From CBDIHP01 sp965279195 (lineage in GTDB: Bacteria > Planctomycetota > Planctomycetia > Isosphaerales > Isosphaeraceae): DNA of 52,598 nt. Under the pieces are notes generated by a model. That model was not told the origin of the DNA and made no database searches. It saw only the letters and a list, made by a program, of their open reading frames with translations. Position numbers and translations under genes: made by a program. The stretch's first letter is position 1; each line of letters opens with the position of its first letter. The stretch lies in NCBI GenBank assembly GCA_965279195.1, contig CBDIHP010000013.1, positions 1 to 52,598 on the forward strand, written 5' to 3'. Positions 7,925 through 18,530 of this stretch are shown piece after piece.

Positions 7925-8938
7925 TCAGTCGTGGCGGGGGGTCCAGGGCGGGGCGGAAGCCTTCCACAAAATCTCGGCTATTTTTCCGTTTCCCGGTGCG
8001 GACAAAGTCATCCCTGCGGCGATTCCGTGGACTGATTGTTGGCGTTCTTCGTCTTGGACCCATTCTTCCCCGCGCGAGCCGTAGATGGGGCGGGAAGCTG
8101 GGGGGGGGACGCGGGGCGGATGCGAGATCGGATGGGATTCCGACGGGGGACGTGGTTTTGAGCGTGCCGATTTGCGCTGCTCACCGCGTCCGAGGACATA
8201 GCCGGCGATCGTCCCGAACAGGCCGATCACAGGGCCAATCTGCTCCTGCGTGTAACCCGACACGATCAGGAAAAGACTGCACGTGATCACCAGCGTCAGC
8301 GTCCCGAAGTGGAAGAAGGTGCTGGTGTTGATGCGTTTGTGGTAGACCAGGAAAACCAATCCCAGCTGGGCGAGTGCGGCGAACGTGAGGGTCGCTATGC
8401 TGAGGATGATCTCGGATGTGCTGAGGTGCGGATCGCTTGACGGGTACGACGGTTGAGGAGCCTGCGTAGGCCGGACGACGCTTGGTGCTTGCTGCGGCGC
8501 GGCTGAGGGAAATTCGACTGAGGTAACCTCCGGAATTGTCAAGCTGTCGAATTTCACCGAGAGATCCGTCTTCATGCCCGGTCGGATTGCATTCTCATCG
8601 ACCGACCCCTTCGGTATTACCTCGATCACGTCTTTGATCTTCGCCGGCTTCCGGGGTTGCAGCTCTCCCGGGTCAATCGTCCAGGCTTTCTGCTGCAACT
8701 TCTCCAGCCATCCCGACAGACTGTCATCATCGAGCGGTTGTTTCTTGATCTGGTCGAGATGCTTTGACACTGGGTCGAACTGCAAATCGAATTTGGTGTT
8801 CTTCGAAGCTCCGCTCGTCAACTCCTGCCCGATGTCGCGGGTCTTCCGACTCTGGTCGTCTGCCCTCGCCTGCGCCGTGGCGACGAGCACCACGATCAGG
8901 AAATACCCAGGATTGCAACTCCGTCGTTGATGCGTCAT
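7925..8938 (-). CDS. Exported membrane protein of unknown function, 337 aa
   Basis: ATG at 8938 preceded by GGGAGG. N-terminal signal-like helix (YFLIVVLVATAQARA, about 13-27), a Gln/Lys-rich segment with a WLEKLQQKAW helix, a Pro/Gln-rich linker (SAAPQQAPSVVRPTQAPQPS), then two or three membrane helices (IILSIATLTFAALAQLGLVF; FFHFGTLTLVITCSLFLIVS; IGPVIGLFGTIAGYVLGRG) and a basic Pro/Ser-rich cytoplasmic-like tail. The GLFGTIAGYVLGR segment is a recurring C-terminal helix in small planctomycete membrane proteins. No enzyme motif is seen. Confidence 0.65.
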   Translation of the reverse strand: MTHQRRSCNPGYFLIVVLVATAQARADDQSRKTRDIGQELTSGASKNTKFDLQFDPVSKHLDQIKKQPLDDDSLSGWLEKLQQKAWTIDPGELQPRKPAKIKDVIEVIPKGSVDENAIRPGMKTDLSVKFDSLTIPEVTSVEFPSAAPQQAPSVVRPTQAPQPSYPSSDPHLSTSEIILSIATLTFAALAQLGLVFLVYHKRINTSTFFHFGTLTLVITCSLFLIVSGYTQEQIGPVIGLFGTIAGYVLGRGEQRKSARSKPRPPSESHPISHPPRVPPPASRPIYGSRGEEWVQDEERQQSVHGIAAGMTLSAPGNGKIAEILWKASAPPWTPRHD

Positions 8939-9087
8939 TTCCGCCTCCCTGGTGGAATGCAAGAATCGCATAAGCCATCGTCGCGGCTGCTTGCAGGAAC
9001 TGTCAAGGGCACCTGCGGCGCAATCGTGTTTCATGGATGATGCTTCCCATAGCCCCGATTGATGCACCGATGGGGAGGGAGGGTAGC

Positions 9088-9282
9088 ATGCGGCAGAACA
9101 CAGACATGATAGTCCGCGAGTCCGTGCACCTGCACATCAAGGGCTCGCCGGGCTGGGTCCGGTGGGTGACCGGGCTGGCCAAGCGAGAGCGGACGACTAA
9201 CGCCGGTCTGGTGGACAAGCTCCTGGCGGATCACGCGCAGAGGGTGGGGCACGAATCGCCCCCCGAGCGTTGCGGCAGGTAG
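9088..9282 (+). CDS. 64-aa putative ribbon-helix-helix protein
   Basis: ATG at 9088 follows GGGAGGGAGG by five bases. MRQNTDMIVRESVHLHIKGS PGWVRWVTGLAKRERTTNAG LVDKLLADHAQRVG shows a short strand (SVHLHIKG), a helix (PGWVRWVTGLAKRER) and a second helix starting TTNAGLVDKLLADHA, the layout of plasmid ribbon-helix-helix proteins. It precedes the 143-aa gene by 67 nt on the same strand. Confidence 0.65.
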   Translation: MRQNTDMIVRESVHLHIKGSPGWVRWVTGLAKRERTTNAGLVDKLLADHAQRVGHESPPERCGR

Positions 9283-9349
9283 CAGGGCATAGGGCAGGAC
9301 GGATCCGCACCAATGCCACGGAACGGCGGCACTCAACCGAGAGGGTCGC

Positions 9350-9781
9350 ATGAGCAATCCCGCGGACATCGAACGTCAGTGTCGCAAGCCAGGCTGGAGC
9401 AGGGGGCTGTCCGTCGTGCTGCCGGACGGCTCGACGTGGTGGCTGGCGCGGCTAAGGCCCGAGCACGCCGGACGGCTCCCCAAGCTGGCCGCGCACCTCC
9501 GCGCGGTGGCGGACGGCTCGTCGTTCGTCTTCGACGGAGCCGAGGATCCGGGGGCGCTCGACCGCACCGTCGGGTCTATGGCGGGGGTGGTGGCCGAGGC
9601 CTTGGCGCTGCAGTACGCTATCCAGCCGGATGCCCACTGCCGGGCGATGCGAGCGGAGACTGTCGCGTTACGGGACAGACGGCTGCTGGGCGCGATCCGG
9701 GAATTGATCGCGGCGGTGCGGGAAGGTGGCCTGTCGCGCCGGCTCCTGCTCTTCGCACCGACTACCCAGTGTTCGAACTGA
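9350..9781 (+). CDS. Hypothetical 143-aa protein
   Basis: ATG at 9350 with GAGAGGG upstream. MSNPADIERQCRKPGWSRGL ... LSVVLPDGSTWWLARLRPEH then two long helical stretches (LPKLAAHLRAVADG; RTVGSMAGVVAEALALQYAI ; LGAIRELIAAVREGG). Strand-rich N-terminus, helical C-terminus; no known motif. Its natural terminator may be the perfect hairpin at 10893-10940, now pushed away by the IS1595 insertion. Confidence 0.65.
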   Translation: MSNPADIERQCRKPGWSRGLSVVLPDGSTWWLARLRPEHAGRLPKLAAHLRAVADGSSFVFDGAEDPGALDRTVGSMAGVVAEALALQYAIQPDAHCRAMRAETVALRDRRLLGAIRELIAAVREGGLSRRLLLFAPTTQCSN

Positions 9782-9830
9782 GCCTTCGGCATGAGCCGGC
9801 ACATTTCATCGAATGCCCCGTAATCGCCTT

Positions 9831-10871
9831 GGGCTCATGTTCCACCGGCGGTGGAGACCTATTTCGGCAGGCTGTTCGGTGTGGTGTGATCGGGGTGTGA
9901 CCCGATCGACCCGAGGCGGAGGCCGGCGATGGACTTCCCGATCCAGCAATACATGGACGAGCAGGCCTGCTACGACAAGCTCGTCGAGATCCTCCACCCC
10001 GAAGGCCTCGCATGCCCGCGATGTGGCGGCCGCGAGTACGGCGTGCACCGCAGGCACCGGGCCCCGGCGCTGGACTATCGCTGCCGCGGCTGCCGCCGCG
10101 TCTTCAACGCTTACACCGGCACCGCACTCCAGAAGACCCAGCGGCCCGCATCGCACCTGCTGCTGATCCTCCGCGGCATCGCCCAGGGCGTCCCCACCGC
10201 GAAGCTGGCCCGCGAGCTGGGCTGCGACCGGGTCAAGCTCCTGGAGCTGCGGCATCGGATCCAGCAGAAGGCGCTGGATGGCCAGGAGACCGAGCCCCTC
10301 GACGACGCCGTGTGCGAGGCCGACGAGACCTTCGTCAACGCGGGGGAAAAAAGGCATCCCGCACGACTCGCCCGATGACCCGCCGCGGCGCCGCGCGAAC
10401 AAGCGTCGCGGCCACGGCACCTTCGCCAACGACCGCCCGCCGGTCGCCGGCACCTTCGGCCGCTCCTCCGGCGCGATCCGGCTCCACGTCCTGCCGAGCA
10501 CCGACCAGCGGACCTTGAATGGCATGGTCCAGGCGACGACGAGCCCCGGTGCGAGGCTGAACACCGACGAGTGGTCGGGCTACGACCGCGTCCCCGACCT
10601 GGGCCGGTCGCGTGTGACGGTGAACCACGCGATCAAGGAGTGGGCCCGCGACGACGACGGGGACGGGATCCGCGAGGTGCACGTCAACTCGATGGAGGGG
10701 ACCTGGGCGGCGCTGCGGACGTTCCTGCGGCCGTTCCGGGGCGTGAGCAAGTGGCACCTGGCCGGCTACGTGGCGATCTTCGAGTGGGCCCACAACCTCA
10801 AGTCGGTGACCGACGACTTCCTGGCCATCCTCCTCGGGAGTCAGCCGGCCACCGATGGTGGAACATGAGCC
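9831..10871 (+). mobile_element. IS1595-family insertion sequence with intact target duplication
   Basis: Terminal inverted repeats GGCTCATGTTCCACC...CGGTGG at 9832-9854 and 10849-10871 (two mismatches in about 22 bp). The 8-bp direct repeat ATCGCCTT flanks the element exactly (9823-9830 and 10872-10879), which is the duplication length known for IS1595. The single transposase gene is split by one extra A in an A6 run. Confidence 0.92.
9929..10868 (+). CDS. IS1595-family transposase, interrupted by a +1 frameshift at an A6 run
   Basis: First frame: MDFPIQQYMDEQACYDKLVE, zinc ribbon CPRCGGREYGVHRRHR...YRCRGCRRVF (about 30-65), then helix-turn-helix GVPTAKLARELGCDRVKLLEL and the first catalytic Asp in CEADETFVNAGEK. 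At 10347-10352 an A6 run shifts to a frame that continues GIPHDSPDDPPRRRANKRRG HGTFANDRPP, TDEWSGYDRV (second Asp) and HVNSMEGTWAALRTFLRPFR (Glu). The family pattern AGEKGxPH fits five A residues, so this is either a mutation or a slippage site. Total about 312 residues, normal for the family. Confidence 0.9.
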
Positions 10872-10892
10872 ATCGCCTTTATGTTGCACTCA

Positions 10893-10940
10893 CGCGACAG
10901 GAGCTCTCAAAAACGCTCGCTTTTGAGAGCTCCTGTCGCG
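10893..10940. terminator. Perfect 20-bp inverted repeat, probable terminator
   Basis: CGCGACAGGAGCTCTCAAAA and its exact complement flank an 8-base loop ACGCTCGC. A-rich and T-rich edges around the loop side and TAATTTTGC after the right arm fit a bidirectional terminator. Before the IS1595 insertion it would have stood about 100 bp after the 143-aa gene. Another possibility is a recombination or replication hairpin. Confidence 0.55.
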
Positions 10941-11004
10941 TAATTTTGCATAACACCAATACCCCTTCCAACCGGGGATAGCATGCGGCCCCCAAGGGAC
11001 CCAT

Positions 11005-11411
11005 CTACGGACCATCCGAGGGCTCGTCGCCTGGGATTCGTCGTGCGATTCGCAGGGACGCGAGGCACCAGACGAGCAGCGTCGAGTGCAGGATGAGGGC
11101 CGGGAGCAGGCCGAACCCCGACAGCCTCAATCCGACGCGGGCGTGACCCAGCAACGAAACGGCCGCGAGGTTGTAAAGCGTCATGGCGGTGATGAGCCCC
11201 TCCGGGTCCGGCCCGATGCGTCGTGGCGTGCCAGCCGGCACGCCATCCCAAGCGAGAAGACCGCCGCGCCGAGGAATCGTCCGACGACCGGGCCGGCGGG
11301 AGAATCGAGCGGCGTCCCCAGCAGGACCAGGACGACCGCGGACAGTGCGATCGCGAGTGCGACTCCCGTCCCGGCCTCGATCACGGCGGTGATCGATAAT
11401 AAGGTTTTCAT
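11005..11411 (-). pseudogene. Four-helix membrane protein gene broken by a 1-nt deletion
   Basis: Frame one starts MKTLLSITAVIEAGTGVALA and runs to LGMACRLARHDASGRTRRG then stops at 11181. In the next frame the protein continues GLITAMTLYNLAAVSLLGHA RVGLRLSGFGLLPALILHS TLLVWCLASLR to 11005. Adding one G in the GGGG run near 11202-11206 joins the halves into a roughly 135-residue protein with four hydrophobic helices, similar in layout to small integral membrane proteins seen widely in bacteria. It follows the formylglycine-enzyme gene by 8 nt. Confidence 0.75.
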
Positions 11412-11419
11412 AAAGTGTT

Positions 11420-12538
11420 TCAACCAGGTCCACGGGCGCGGCTCGCCTCGCCTCGCTCGACGATGCATCGGAATCCGAGGTGCGACATGCCGGAGTCGGG
11501 GGCGGTCCCGCGGCGGGCTGCGGGCCGGTAGTTCGAGCAGTAATTCGGGCTGCAAAGGAACGAGCCGCCGCGCGTCGATCGCTTGGGTTGGTAAGGCTCG
11601 TTCGGGTCGAAGCTGGCCGAGGGGCCACGCGGGTTCACGGCGACCTCTTGGCCCGAGGACGAGCGGTAGGCGTCGGGTTTGTACCAGTCGGCGCACCACT
11701 CCCAGACATTCCCGATCGTGTCGTGGAGGCCGTATCCGTTGGGCGGGAACACGTTGACCGGGGAGGTCCGCAGGAACCCGTCGTCAAGGGTGTTCGTCTC
11801 CGGGAAGTGCCCCTGCCAGGTGTTCGCGAGCGGCTTGTCGGCCGGCCGGAAGTCGTCGCCCCAGGCATACTTTCGGCCTTCCAGTCCGCCCCGCGCGGCG
11901 AACTCCCACTCGGCCTCGGTCGGGAGTCGCTTGCCCGCCCACTTCGCGTACGCGACGGCGTCGTCCCAGGATACGTGGACGACCGGGTGTTGGTCCTTCC
12001 CCTCGATCGAGCTACCCGGCCCCTCGGGGTGCCGCCAGTTTGCGCCGGCGACCCATCGCCACCACGCCTCCCGGTCGCGGACGGAGACCCTACGATCGGG
12101 GGGGAAGAAGACGAGCGATCCGGGAGCGAGACGGTCGTCCGGGGGCTTCGGCGTGCCGGGCGGTAGCTCCATCCTGAGCTGTTCCCAGTCGACGGGAAGC
12201 TCCGCCGTGGTCGCGTAGCCGGTCGCCGCGACGAACTCGCGGAACCGGGCATTGGTGACCTCGGCCGTGTCCATCCAGAAGCCATCGACACGCACCCGGT
12301 GGGCCGGCCGCTCGGCGGGGGGGGCGTCGGGTTCGTTGGAGCCCATCGTGAATTCGCCGCCCGGAATCCACACCATCCCCGGCGGCCCGAGACCGGGAGG
12401 GGTTCCCGCGAGGTTCTCGGTCGCCTGTGCCTGCGATGCTCCATCCCGCTGATACTTCGGGCGGATGGATCTCATCCCGACGAACGTGGCCAGGAATCCG
12501 GCGACGGTGATGGTCGCGAGAAATGCGGCGCGTCGCAT
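11420..12538 (-). CDS. Formylglycine-generating enzyme (SUMF1 family), membrane-anchored
   Basis: A 372-residue protein: N-terminal signal anchor (AAFLATITVAGFLATFVGM), then the FGE/SUMF1 fold from MVWIPGGEFTMGS through VTNARFREFVAATGY, HPVVHVSWDDAVAYAKWAGK RLPTEAEWEFAARGG and GNVWEWCADWY. The C-terminal RGGSFLCSPNYC SNYRPAARRGTAPDSGMSHLGFRC retains both active-site cysteines (about Cys329 and Cys334, spaced as in the human enzyme), so it should be a genuine oxidase converting the sulfatase Cys to formylglycine, not one of the many Cys-less paralogues. It sits 81 nt downstream of a Cys-type sulfatase; AAGGGGTGA precedes the ATG. Confidence 0.93.
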   Translation of the reverse strand: MRRAAFLATITVAGFLATFVGMRSIRPKYQRDGASQAQATENLAGTPPGLGPPGMVWIPGGEFTMGSNEPDAPPAERPAHRVRVDGFWMDTAEVTNARFREFVAATGYATTAELPVDWEQLRMELPPGTPKPPDDRLAPGSLVFFPPDRRVSVRDREAWWRWVAGANWRHPEGPGSSIEGKDQHPVVHVSWDDAVAYAKWAGKRLPTEAEWEFAARGGLEGRKYAWGDDFRPADKPLANTWQGHFPETNTLDDGFLRTSPVNVFPPNGYGLHDTIGNVWEWCADWYKPDAYRSSSGQEVAVNPRGPSASFDPNEPYQPKRSTRGGSFLCSPNYCSNYRPAARRGTAPDSGMSHLGFRCIVERGEASRARGPG

Positions 12539-12619
12539 GTACGGTCACCCCTTGAAGGCGGCACGGGTCGGGCGCAGCGAACCCGATCGGCCCGCCGCGC
12601 CCGAGGGGGTCGGCTCACG

Positions 12620-14401
<1,782 letters not shown>

Positions 14402-15033
14402 GTTCGAGAGACCTCGCGTGAATGGAATCCTCGCCCGGTTCGCCGGCGACGTGCGGCGAGCAGGCCGTGTCGGCCCTCGCGAGAGATTCACGATGTCGGT
14501 GGCGTGATGGAATTGCCCGCAAGCCCTCCGCTACCCGCGCCCGGTTCTCGTTCGATGGCCTCGTCGATCCGCTGCGGGTCGTCTTCCGCCGGATTTATCG
14601 CGATGAGGAAGGACCGCACCGCCGCCCGCGGCGAGCGAAATCGGGGATCGACGGTCGCGGCCAACCCTGCCCGGGCGATACCGATGGCCGTTCCGATCTT
14701 CGCGGTCGCGTCGTGACCCGCGAGGCCCGATGTGCAGGGACCGAGCAGGACTCCGAGCGAGCAACCCGATCGACCGATACCGGAGCACTTAGAGCGTGAA
14801 TCTTTACCCTGTCCGAAAGCTTGGTTACAGCTGAAAACGGCTATCCAGCAAGGGTAAAGTTAGAGGCTCTTAGGATGCATCATGGCCTTCCCAATGTTAG
14901 CCAGGGGTGACATCTCCCCCGCCCGCCCCGCCTCCGCCCTTCGGATCCCGCGACGCGATCGATCATCCGGGGCGTGGAGGAGGACAGATTATCCCCCGAC
15001 CACCACGTCCCGGATGACGAATTCGGTCAACGC
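14402..15033. other. 632-bp intergenic region with a MITE-like palindrome
   Basis: Contains the sulfatase promoter region on its left. Translations of both strands are Arg/Pro-rich without start signals. The only structured part is the imperfect palindrome at 14785-14878. Nothing else recognised. Confidence 0.5.
14785..14878. repeat. MITE-like 94-bp imperfect palindrome
   Basis: Ends GCAC(TTAGAGC)... and ...GCTCTTAGGATGC are imperfect complements, and the inner words CTTTACCCT (14812-14820) and AGGGTAAAG (14851-14859) are exact complements. It is AT-richer than its surroundings, with no coding capacity. It could be a nonautonomous transposon end pair or a folded RNA; a single copy was noticed in this window. 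Confidence 0.4.
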
Positions 15034-16779
15034 TCAGCGGGCGAAGTTCAGCCCGGGGTCGCTCGCCGCCGCGCCGGGAATGCGGAAACTGAAGTGATCG
15101 GCGTCTCGCCAGGCGACGTTGCCGGCCAGCGCCCCGTTCTGCCCGCCCTGATCCGAGAGGGTCAGCAGGCCGTCCGCGAAGGCGGAGGTTCCGCCGATGG
15201 TGGTCGTCGGCTTGCCCTGGCTTGCCGTCGTCCAGGTGAAGCGGCCATCGTCCTGGATCGCCAGGTTGATGTTCACGCCCTTGGCCGGGGAGGCGGTCCA
15301 CTTGCCGGACAGCTTTCCTTCGACGACCGGCGGGGCGGCCGGGGCCGCGGGGTCGCCGGGGGGCTGGGACTTGGCGAGGAGCTGGGCCGATAGCGTGTCG
15401 CCCGGCTGGAGCCTCACGACCTGCTTGAGCTCGGCGATGGCGTTCTCGTCGTGCCCCTGGCAGAGGTATTGGTAGGCCAGCACGAAGTGGGCGTGGGCCG
15501 ACGACGGGTTCGCCCGGGCATACGCTTCCAGGGCGCGGAGTTGCGAGGTGTAGGTCTCGACGTCGGGATACATCCCGCTCAGGGTCGTCCAGTCCCAGCC
15601 CGGCCCAACCGACAGGACCGCGTAGAGCGGCGCTGCGGCCTGGTCGTACTTGCCCTGGGCGAAGAGGACGAGCGCCAGGAACTCGTGCATGGTCGTGTCG
15701 TTCGGCATTTGTGCCAGCGCCGCCCGGGCGAGGCTCAGGGCGTTGGGGTAGTCTCCCGCCTTGAACGCGTCGCGTGCCTGGTCGAATGTCGAAGAGGCCT
15801 GCTCGACAACGGGCGGCTCGGGCGGAGCGGCCGTGGTGCTGATCGGCTGCGAGTAGTCGTAGGCCGGGGCGGCGGCCTGCTGGGGTGCGTCGGCGGGCTG
15901 CTGGGGGGCGACGGGCTGTGACCCGGAGTAGGGATTACTGTAGCCCGAATAGCCGTAAGAATACATCGGCGAACCGGTGCCCCAGGCCCCGACCCCGGAG
16001 GTGGCGGCCAGGCCGAGGCCGGCCGCGCCCCAGGCGTTCGAGTTGTTGCCGTTCCAGTAACCGTTGACCATGCCGGGATGGTACTGGTTGTTGGCATAGG
16101 CGGCACCTGCGGCAGCGGCACCGGCATTCGAGTAGTTCGGCTGCTGGTTGCGATTCGCGTAACCCGCGCCGGCTGCGGCGGCACCCGCGTTTGAGACGTT
16201 GGGCTGCTGGTTGCGATTCGCATAGCCCGCCCCCGCCGCGGCGGCTCCGGCGTTGGACGGCTGCTGATTGCGATTGGCATAACCCGCGCCCGCGGCCGCC
16301 GCGCCTGAGTTGGACGGCTGCTGGTTGCGGTTCGAGTAGCCCGCCCCGGCTGCTGCGGCTCCGGCGTTGGAAGGAGATTGGTTCTGATTCCGGTTCGCGG
16401 CAGCCGCAGTGCTTCCGGACTGTGAGCGCGAACCTGACTCATACGGGTTGCCGGCTTGCGAACGGCCCCCGGTCGAAGATCGGTTGCCGTACTCCGAGCC
16501 CCCCTGGGGGCGGGACTGGTTCGTGGACTGGCGAGGCTCGCTGAACGAGGGGCTTCCTCCGGATCCACCGCCCCGGCTCTGGCCGCCGCCCCGGCTCTGG
16601 CCGCCGCCACCGCCGTAACCGCCGCCGCCACGGCTCTGGCCGCCGCCACCGCCGTAACCGCCACCGCCCCGGCTCTGGCCGCCACCGCGGCCACCTCCGC
16701 GACCGGCAAGGACGTCGGACGGGAGCGTGAGCAACGCCAGGGAAGTGCCCAGCGCCAGCCTCAACCATATGCGCGTCAT
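15034..16779 (-). CDS. Secreted Gly/Asn-rich repeat protein with TPR domain, 581 aa
   Basis: Signal peptide MTRIWLRLALGTSLALLTLP SDVLAG, then a low-complexity Gly/Ser/Arg/Gln region (units like QSRGGGGYGGGGG), followed by six tandem copies of a roughly 20-residue unit NAGAAAAGAGYANRNQQPS. After a Pro/Ala linker comes a TPR-like helical domain (TFDQARDAFKAGDYPNALSL ARAALAQMP; MHEFLALVLFAQGKYDQAAA; HFVLAYQYLCQGHDENAIAE). The last 90 residues are strand-rich with repeated Gly turns (LSGKWTASPAKGVNINLAIQ DDGRFTW), a small beta-domain also seen in planctomycete TPR proteins. Probably periplasmic or surface scaffold. It follows the SnoaL-like gene by 49 nt. Confidence 0.85.
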   Translation of the reverse strand: MTRIWLRLALGTSLALLTLPSDVLAGRGGGRGGGQSRGGGGYGGGGGQSRGGGGYGGGGGQSRGGGQSRGGGSGGSPSFSEPRQSTNQSRPQGGSEYGNRSSTGGRSQAGNPYESGSRSQSGSTAAAANRNQNQSPSNAGAAAAGAGYSNRNQQPSNSGAAAAGAGYANRNQQPSNAGAAAAGAGYANRNQQPNVSNAGAAAAGAGYANRNQQPNYSNAGAAAAGAAYANNQYHPGMVNGYWNGNNSNAWGAAGLGLAATSGVGAWGTGSPMYSYGYSGYSNPYSGSQPVAPQQPADAPQQAAAPAYDYSQPISTTAAPPEPPVVEQASSTFDQARDAFKAGDYPNALSLARAALAQMPNDTTMHEFLALVLFAQGKYDQAAAPLYAVLSVGPGWDWTTLSGMYPDVETYTSQLRALEAYARANPSSAHAHFVLAYQYLCQGHDENAIAELKQVVRLQPGDTLSAQLLAKSQPPGDPAAPAAPPVVEGKLSGKWTASPAKGVNINLAIQDDGRFTWTTASQGKPTTTIGGTSAFADGLLTLSDQGGQNGALAGNVAWRDADHFSFRIPGAAASDPGLNFAR

Positions 16780-16828
16780 GATGCGAATCCTGTGGGGATG
16801 AACGTAGGTTCGAATGGGTTGCGGGACA

Positions 16829-17764
16829 TCACTTGCCGGCTTCGGGCGGCTTGCGCACCAGGGTAAACTCGTCGATCCCGGGCATCGCGACATCGCCCAG
16901 GGTCCGGTCCACCGCCTGCCAGCTCGCGCGGTCCTTACCCAGACGCTTCAGGATATTCGTGACCGAGGCGTGCCGGCCGTCCTGCCGGACCCCCTCGGCC
17001 TTGATGACCCACTCGTCGCCGTGGCGGGTCCAGTACCCCTCGCCGAAGCCACCCTCGGTGTCGAACACCCACATCTTGAACTGCTTCCTCACCGGATCCC
17101 AGCCGATCCGCTGCGTGCCGCTCAGGACGGCCTCGCCGCGCGTCTTCATCGTGAAATCGCGGGTCAGGAAGTTGCCGTTGTCGGCCCACTTGCAGGTGGT
17201 ATGCACGACAGCGTCCTGGCTCTCGTTGATCCACTCCCCGACCAGCCACTCCAGTTCCTTCAGGCGATCGTGAGGGGTGAGGTCGTCTACACTCTCGTCA
17301 CGGACGACGGACTGGAGCCAGCGGCCGTCTCGCTTTACGTAGACGACGGTGAATCGGGTCTCCTCGGGGTCCCCGCCGCCCGCGGCGGCCGTGAGGGTCG
17401 TCCGGCCCTCCTCGAGCGCCGTGTCGGGGCCGAGGAATCGCAGGGCATCGACCTTCATGAAAATGGTGGTGCCAGGGCTGTCGGCGAACGCTGCGGCGAG
17501 TCGGTCGCGGATCGCCTTGCGGCCTTCGGCCCGCTCGCCCTGCTCATCGACGATAAGGGCATCCTCCGCGAAGGTCGCGGCGGCGGTGGCCGCGTCTCCT
17601 GCGTTGAAGGCCTTCGTGAACGACGCCACGAGCGAGGCGAGGGCCTTGCTGTCGTCGGGCCGTCCCGCCGCGGGGGACTTCTCCACCTTCGAGGGATCCT
17701 GGGCTCCCGAGCCCTGGCACGTCGCGAGTGCCAAAACGCCGAGACAGACGGAGGCGCATCTCAT
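16829..17764 (-). CDS. Exported SnoaL/NTF2-like protein, lipoprotein candidate, 311 aa
   Basis: Start set at the ATG at 17764, eight bases after AAGGAG; ATGs at 17770 and GTG at 17773 are too close to it. MRCASVCLGVLALATCQGSG is a lipoprotein-like signal with Cys in L-A-T-C. Residues about 45-150 match the SnoaL/DUF4440 cone fold (LASLVASFTKAFNAGDAATA AATFAEDALIVDEQGERAEG ; a family trait is F-A-E-D-A). The second half (LKELEWLVGEWIN...; GTQRIGWDPVRKQFKMWVFD) resembles the lipocalin-like DUF1579 domain. A small-molecule binding role is plausible; substrate unknown. Probably co-transcribed with the TPR protein. Confidence 0.82.
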   Translation of the reverse strand: MRCASVCLGVLALATCQGSGAQDPSKVEKSPAAGRPDDSKALASLVASFTKAFNAGDAATAAATFAEDALIVDEQGERAEGRKAIRDRLAAAFADSPGTTIFMKVDALRFLGPDTALEEGRTTLTAAAGGGDPEETRFTVVYVKRDGRWLQSVVRDESVDDLTPHDRLKELEWLVGEWINESQDAVVHTTCKWADNGNFLTRDFTMKTRGEAVLSGTQRIGWDPVRKQFKMWVFDTEGGFGEGYWTRHGDEWVIKAEGVRQDGRHASVTNILKRLGKDRASWQAVDRTLGDVAMPGIDEFTLVRKPPEAGK

Positions 17765-17768
17765 TCCC

Positions 17769-17910
17769 ATCACTCCTTGGTAGGTCCCGAGGCGAATGCC
17801 TCACTCGACCTCGTGCTCGGACGGTCGCCGATCGCCTTGGCCAGGCCGAAGTCGGTGATCTTGGGCGTGCCGAAGCCCGTCACCAGCACGTTAATCGGCT
17901 CCCGTTTGAC
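17769..17910 (-). pseudogene. Fragment of a serine/threonine protein kinase gene
   Basis: Minus-strand translation gives EPINVLVTGFGTPKITDFGL AKAIGDRPSTRSSEAFASGP TKE then a stop at 17769. The DFG motif in the PKITDFGLAK context is diagnostic for Hanks-type kinases, which are abundant in planctomycetes. The catalytic loop (HRDLKPxN) upstream and everything after the activation loop are missing. The stop overlaps the ribosome site and early codons of the SnoaL-like gene. Confidence 0.72.
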
Positions 17911-18530
17911 GATGAATGCCCCTGTAAATCGCCATCGAGCCGGATCGACCGGAACTGAGGCCGAGGTGCCAATCCTCCAGGGTACGAGATCGGGTGGTAA
18001 TATCCAAGAATCTGTCTAATTTTGATGAGACCGGTCGCACCGGGCGAGGATGGACGAATCCGCCCCGCCCGGCCGGAGGCGTCGGTTTTGCCGGAGATAA
18101 TTTTCAGATATGATAACAGACGTAAATGGTTACTGATTCGGTCGAGACGGGACGAGGTTATGGCGGACGAGGAGGGGGAAGCGTCGGGTGCTCGGCATCG
18201 ATTTTTTGGAAGGATTTCGCTATCCTTGCGATCGCTGGATCTCATAGGATTCTACTCGCCCCCAGATGGCCGCAAGGGCGTGATGACGCGTAGGGCCTGC
18301 GGTGCGAGCGCCACCTTGTATGTGCGTTTGCAGGTCGGCCGTCTTGTCTCGCTCAATGCTCTCCGCGTCGACGTGGTCGCGGGGTCCGGGCCCCCATCCG
18401 TCCGGGGGCCGTGGGCGCCGTGCGGCTTATGCCCAGCGTACCGCGTCGGTCCGCCGCCGCAAGATTTATCGCCCTGATTGCCGGGAGGGATCCTCAAGGA
18501 AGGGCCCGCTCCGGGTCGTTGCAGCCTCAG
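17911..18530. other. 620 bp without a recognised gene
   Basis: A relatively AT-rich stretch (18070-18250) is followed by GC-rich sequence with a 7-bp stem of GGCCCCC/GGGGGCC near 18388-18410. It should contain the promoter of the exported 509-aa protein, but no clear hexamers were identified. Confidence 0.45.
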
